Assembly: GCA_002730855.1 (NCBI GenBank)
Contig: PCBA01000049.1
Location: forward strand, 1 to 8,877
Reading direction: 5' to 3'
Length of the DNA: 8,877 nt
Source of the DNA: Gammaproteobacteria bacterium
GTDB lineage: Bacteria; Pseudomonadota; Gammaproteobacteria; Magnimaribacterales; Magnimaribacteraceae
Under the pieces are notes generated by a model. The model was not told where the DNA came from. It ran no database searches and was given only the letters and a program-made list of their open reading frames with translations. The position numbers and the translations under genes were made by a program. This document shows positions 6,788 through 8,877 of this stretch, piece after piece. Numbering within the stretch: the first letter of the stretch is position 1; every line of letters begins with the position of its first letter.

Positions 6788-6817
6788 ATTATTCTTCATA
6801 ATTATATGGAAGGTCAA
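6788..6817 (-). promoter_or_regulatory. Candidate sigma70-type promoter for the microprotein/NMO operon
   Basis: On the minus strand TTGACC (6817-6812, five of six to TTGACA) is followed after 18 bases by AATAAT (6793-6788, five of six to TATAAT). Transcription would start near 6781, just before the GGGAG site at 6775-6771. The -35 and part of the spacer lie inside the first codons of the divergent MFS gene. Both hexamers are good and the position is right, but AT-rich DNA gives such matches by chance. Confidence 0.45.
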
Positions 6818-8056
6818 AGAAAATTATCTAAAAATGCTTGGAAGTGGGCATTTTATGATTGGGCTAACTCAGGATTTGCCACTACAGTTATGGCCGGATT
6901 TTTTCCTATATTTTTTAAATCATTCTGGGCAGCAGATTTAGACGCTGCAGAGAGTACTTTTGTCATAGGGTCTATAAATTCATTTATAGGTTTATTGATA
7001 GCCCTAAGTGCGCCTATATTAGGAGCTATTGCGGACGTAGGTAAAACAAAAAAGAAATTTTTATTTATTTTTGCTTCTCTTGGGATATTAGCCACAGGTT
7101 ACTTATTCTTTATTCCAGAGAGCTCATGGAAAGCAGCCGTCATATTTTATGGCTTGGGGGTAATAGGCTTCTCGGGAGGAAATATTTTTTACGATGCTTT
7201 GATAGTTTCAGTGTCTTCTCCAGGCGAAAGGAATAGAACTTCTTCACTAGGTTTTTCCTTAGGTTATTTAGGAGGAGGTCTGCTATTCCTTGTTAATGTA
7301 ATGATGTATTTGTACCCTCACTGGTTTGGACTTTCCGGCCCAGCCGACGCCGTTCTTTGGTCATTTATGAGCGTAGCGCTTTGGTGGCTTATATTTTCAA
7401 TGCCTTTACTTTTGTATGTGAAAGAAAAAGACGGCCTTTCTGATAATGAAAATAATAATATTGTTACTAAAGCGTTCGCCAATCTACTTAATACAGCTAA
7501 ATCTGTAAGAAACTACAAGAAAGTAGTAATTTTCTTATTGGCCTACTTCTTGTATATGGATGGTGTGGACACAATCATAAGAATGGCAACATCTTACGGA
7601 TCAGATATTGGGTTATCTGCTTCTTCCATGATAAGTGCTCTTTTGTTAACCCAATTTGTAGGTTTCCCAGCTACCTTAATATTTGGTTTTTACGCCGATA
7701 AGTTTGGTTATAAAGAATCACTTACATTTGCAATCATCGTATACATTGGAGTGGTTCTGTTTAGCTCTCAAATGGATACTGCCACTGAATTCTTTATAGT
7801 TGCAGGAATTATAGGTCTTGTTCAGGGAGGGGTTCAGGCAATTAGTAGGTCTTATTTTAGTAATCTAATTCCACAAGAAAAGGCAGCAGAGTTTTTTGGC
7901 TTTTATAATTTCATTGGTAAATCTTCAGTATTTATAGGCCCGTTTATGGTTTCAGGAATAGCTTTATTGACCGGAAGTCCAAGTATAGGAATATTGAGTT
8001 TATTGATTTTATTTATACCGGGTTTAATTCTTCTTTGGAAAGTTCCTGACAGCTAA
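6806..8056 (+). CDS. MFS transporter, UMF1 / Atg22-like family
   Basis: The N-terminal AWKWAFYDWANSGFATTVMAGFFP (residues 11-34) is the family signature of UMF1 (Atg22-like) permeases. From ATG at 6806 the protein has 416 residues and about 12 hydrophobic spans. The two loops resembling MFS motif A are GAIADVGKTKKK (73-84) and GFYADKFGYKE (294-304), one per six-helix half, with a longer hydrophilic central loop at about 205-240. It acts in the inner membrane; yeast Atg22 exports amino acids from the vacuole, but the bacterial substrates are not established. The same frame is open further upstream to a TTG at 6758. I prefer 6806 because family members start shortly before this motif, and the upstream start would overlap the divergent microprotein and its ribosome-binding site. 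No Shine-Dalgarno sequence is well placed for either start. Its stop interlocks with that of the convergent GDPD gene. Confidence 0.9.
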   Translation: MEGQRKLSKNAWKWAFYDWANSGFATTVMAGFFPIFFKSFWAADLDAAESTFVIGSINSFIGLLIALSAPILGAIADVGKTKKKFLFIFASLGILATGYLFFIPESSWKAAVIFYGLGVIGFSGGNIFYDALIVSVSSPGERNRTSSLGFSLGYLGGGLLFLVNVMMYLYPHWFGLSGPADAVLWSFMSVALWWLIFSMPLLLYVKEKDGLSDNENNNIVTKAFANLLNTAKSVRNYKKVVIFLLAYFLYMDGVDTIIRMATSYGSDIGLSASSMISALLLTQFVGFPATLIFGFYADKFGYKESLTFAIIVYIGVVLFSSQMDTATEFFIVAGIIGLVQGGVQAISRSYFSNLIPQEKAAEFFGFYNFIGKSSVFIGPFMVSGIALLTGSPSIGILSLLILFIPGLILLWKVPDS

Positions 8057-8799
8057 AATAAATTCCTAGCCACTAAGGCTTTCTTTAAGACGGTTGGTTT
8101 GTCTGTCATCAAGCCATCTACACCTAAATCAATTAATCTATACATTTCTTGAGTCTCATCAACAGTCCATACATGGATTAATTTATTGAGGTCATGGACC
8201 TTCTTAATGAACCTTTTGGTTACAATCGGTATTCCAAATTGCGACACTGGTACTTGAGCACATAATCCAGTAGATGTTTTAAATTTTAATCCATAAGAGC
8301 TTAATAATAACTTAACAATTTCAGCCTGCCCCATAGAGGAACATAAGCTTGAGTCAGTTAATTCTCTTATTCGATTTAATCTTTTCGTAGAAAAAGAAGC
8401 TAGACAAACTCTTTTTAAAGCATCATGGTTCTTAACTATCTTAATTGTCTCATCGACGGCAGAATCAACCTTTATATCAATATTGAATCGAAGGCTTGGA
8501 AAGGAAGAGAGCGTGTCTTCAAGAGAAGGGATCTTTCCTCCATTTATCAGATTAACTTCTTTAATTTCTTTGAAAGTTAGGTCACTTACCCTTTTATTTA
8601 TACCAGCTACTCTCTTTAAGTCGCTGTCATGAAATATAACAACCCTACCATCAGAAGTTGATTGAACGTCTGTCTCCATAAAAACAAAACCCAAGTCTGA
8701 AGAATATTGGAAAGCTTCTAGTGTGTTTTCTGTCTTTTCTTCATCTCCACCGCGATGAACGAAACCATAAAATTTATGACCTTTAAAAAATGGATGCAT
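8053..8799 (-). CDS. Glycerophosphodiester phosphodiesterase (GDPD), cytoplasmic UgpQ-like
   Basis: The enzyme hydrolyses glycerophosphodiesters (deacylated phospholipids) to sn-glycerol 3-phosphate and an alcohol. Its 248 residues match the length of cytosolic UgpQ, and there is no signal peptide. GDPD motifs appear in order: HRGG (H15, R16), ENTLEAF (24-30), METDVQSTSDG (41-51, metal ligands E42 and D44), HDSDLKRV (catalytic H57), NIDIK (106-110, with D108 at the usual third acidic ligand and K110), HVWTVDE (209-215) and GVDGLMTDKP (226-235) at the barrel end. The acid in NIDIK is Asp where Glu is more common, a conservative change. The ATG at 8799 has no ribosome-binding site, but a promoter candidate lies directly upstream. 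Its product feeds glycerol-phosphate and phosphate supply; transporter genes for the substrate are not in the window. Confidence 0.93.
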   Translation of the reverse strand: MHPFFKGHKFYGFVHRGGDEEKTENTLEAFQYSSDLGFVFMETDVQSTSDGRVVIFHDSDLKRVAGINKRVSDLTFKEIKEVNLINGGKIPSLEDTLSSFPSLRFNIDIKVDSAVDETIKIVKNHDALKRVCLASFSTKRLNRIRELTDSSLCSSMGQAEIVKLLLSSYGLKFKTSTGLCAQVPVSQFGIPIVTKRFIKKVHDLNKLIHVWTVDETQEMYRLIDLGVDGLMTDKPTVLKKALVARNLF

Positions 8800-8809
8800 C
8801 TTAAGAAGT

Positions 8810-8837
8810 AAAATAACACTATCTCAAGTGTTTTCAA
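8810..8837 (-). promoter_or_regulatory. Candidate promoter for the GDPD gene, near-leaderless
   Basis: On the minus strand TTGAAA (8837-8832, five of six) is followed after 16 bases by TATTTT (8815-8810), which is preceded by TGT as in an extended -10. The predicted start of transcription is about 8803, only a few bases before the ATG at 8799. This would explain why no ribosome-binding site is seen. The match is by eye only. Confidence 0.45.
8816..8831. repeat. Short inverted repeat filling the GDPD promoter spacer
   Basis: ACACT (8816-8820), a 6-base centre, and AGTGT (8827-8831) form a perfect 5-base inverted repeat. It occupies exactly the 16 bases between the candidate -35 and -10 elements. 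That is where a repressor or MerR-type operator could sit. Five-base arms are short enough to be chance in AT-rich DNA. Confidence 0.35.
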
Positions 8838-8856
8838 TTGGTTATTCTTATTTGTT

Positions 8857-8877
8857 ATGGAGTGGTTATTAATAACA
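8857..8877 (+). CDS. Possible start of a further gene, partial (7 codons)
   Basis: ATG at 8857 opens MEWLLIT and runs off the window edge without a stop. The hydrophobic start would suit a membrane or exported protein, and the layout (divergent from GDPD, about 57 bases apart) leaves room for a gene here. Seven codons are too few to identify anything, and no clear ribosome-binding site precedes it. Confidence 0.25.

Noticed and set aside
6853..7095. Minus-strand open frame of 80 codons inside the MFS gene
   Set aside because: It is antisense to the conserved UMF1 N-terminus and has no supporting signals.

Overview
The window is AT-rich and very tightly packed. Genes are separated by a few bases or overlap by a few. 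The longest stretch without a gene is 108 bases (2079-2186), so there is no 300-base gap to explain. This compactness fits a streamlined marine planktonic bacterium. So does the gene mix: a large secreted zinc metalloprotease, several Fe(II)/2-oxoglutarate dioxygenases, an FMN nitronate-monooxygenase-like enzyme and a UMF1-type transporter. My best guess is a SAR86-like gammaproteobacterium. A marine Bacteroidetes-like source cannot be excluded, because the dihydroorotase and metalloprotease resemble types common there. The assignment is inference; no rRNA or other taxonomic marker is present.

Layout. (1) 1-2078, minus strand: the first 692 codons of an exported metzincin-type protease with HEVGHTLGLNH and a downstream SVMEY Met-turn, cut by the window's left edge. 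(2) 2079-2186: a divergent intergenic region. (3) 2187-5500, plus strand: a five-gene run. It holds a 48-codon reading frame of unknown function, a 74-residue Smr-like protein, a TauD/TfdA dioxygenase, a class I dihydroorotase (pyrC type) and a PhyH-family dioxygenase. Spacing is 0, 14, -4 and 1 bases, so this is almost certainly one operon. (4) 5497-6763, minus strand: a two-gene unit of a 36-residue single-span membrane protein and a nitronate-monooxygenase-like flavoenzyme. (5) 6806-8056, plus strand: a 12-span UMF1/Atg22-like MFS transporter. (6) 8053-8799, minus strand: a cytoplasmic glycerophosphodiester phosphodiesterase. (7) 8857 to the end, plus strand: possibly the first seven codons of another gene.

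How the genes fit together. The dihydroorotase could serve pyrimidine synthesis. Its placement between two unrelated non-heme iron dioxygenases also suggests a small oxidative/hydrolytic pathway, but no substrate can be read from the sequence. Phosphodiester scavenging (GDPD), peptide scavenging (metalloprotease) and export or uptake (UMF1) fit an oligotrophic marine lifestyle. I found no CRISPR array, mobile element, tRNA, rRNA or phage gene. The least described items are the 36-residue membrane protein with an excellent ribosome-binding site, and the 48-codon frame that is in phase with the Smr gene across a single TAA.
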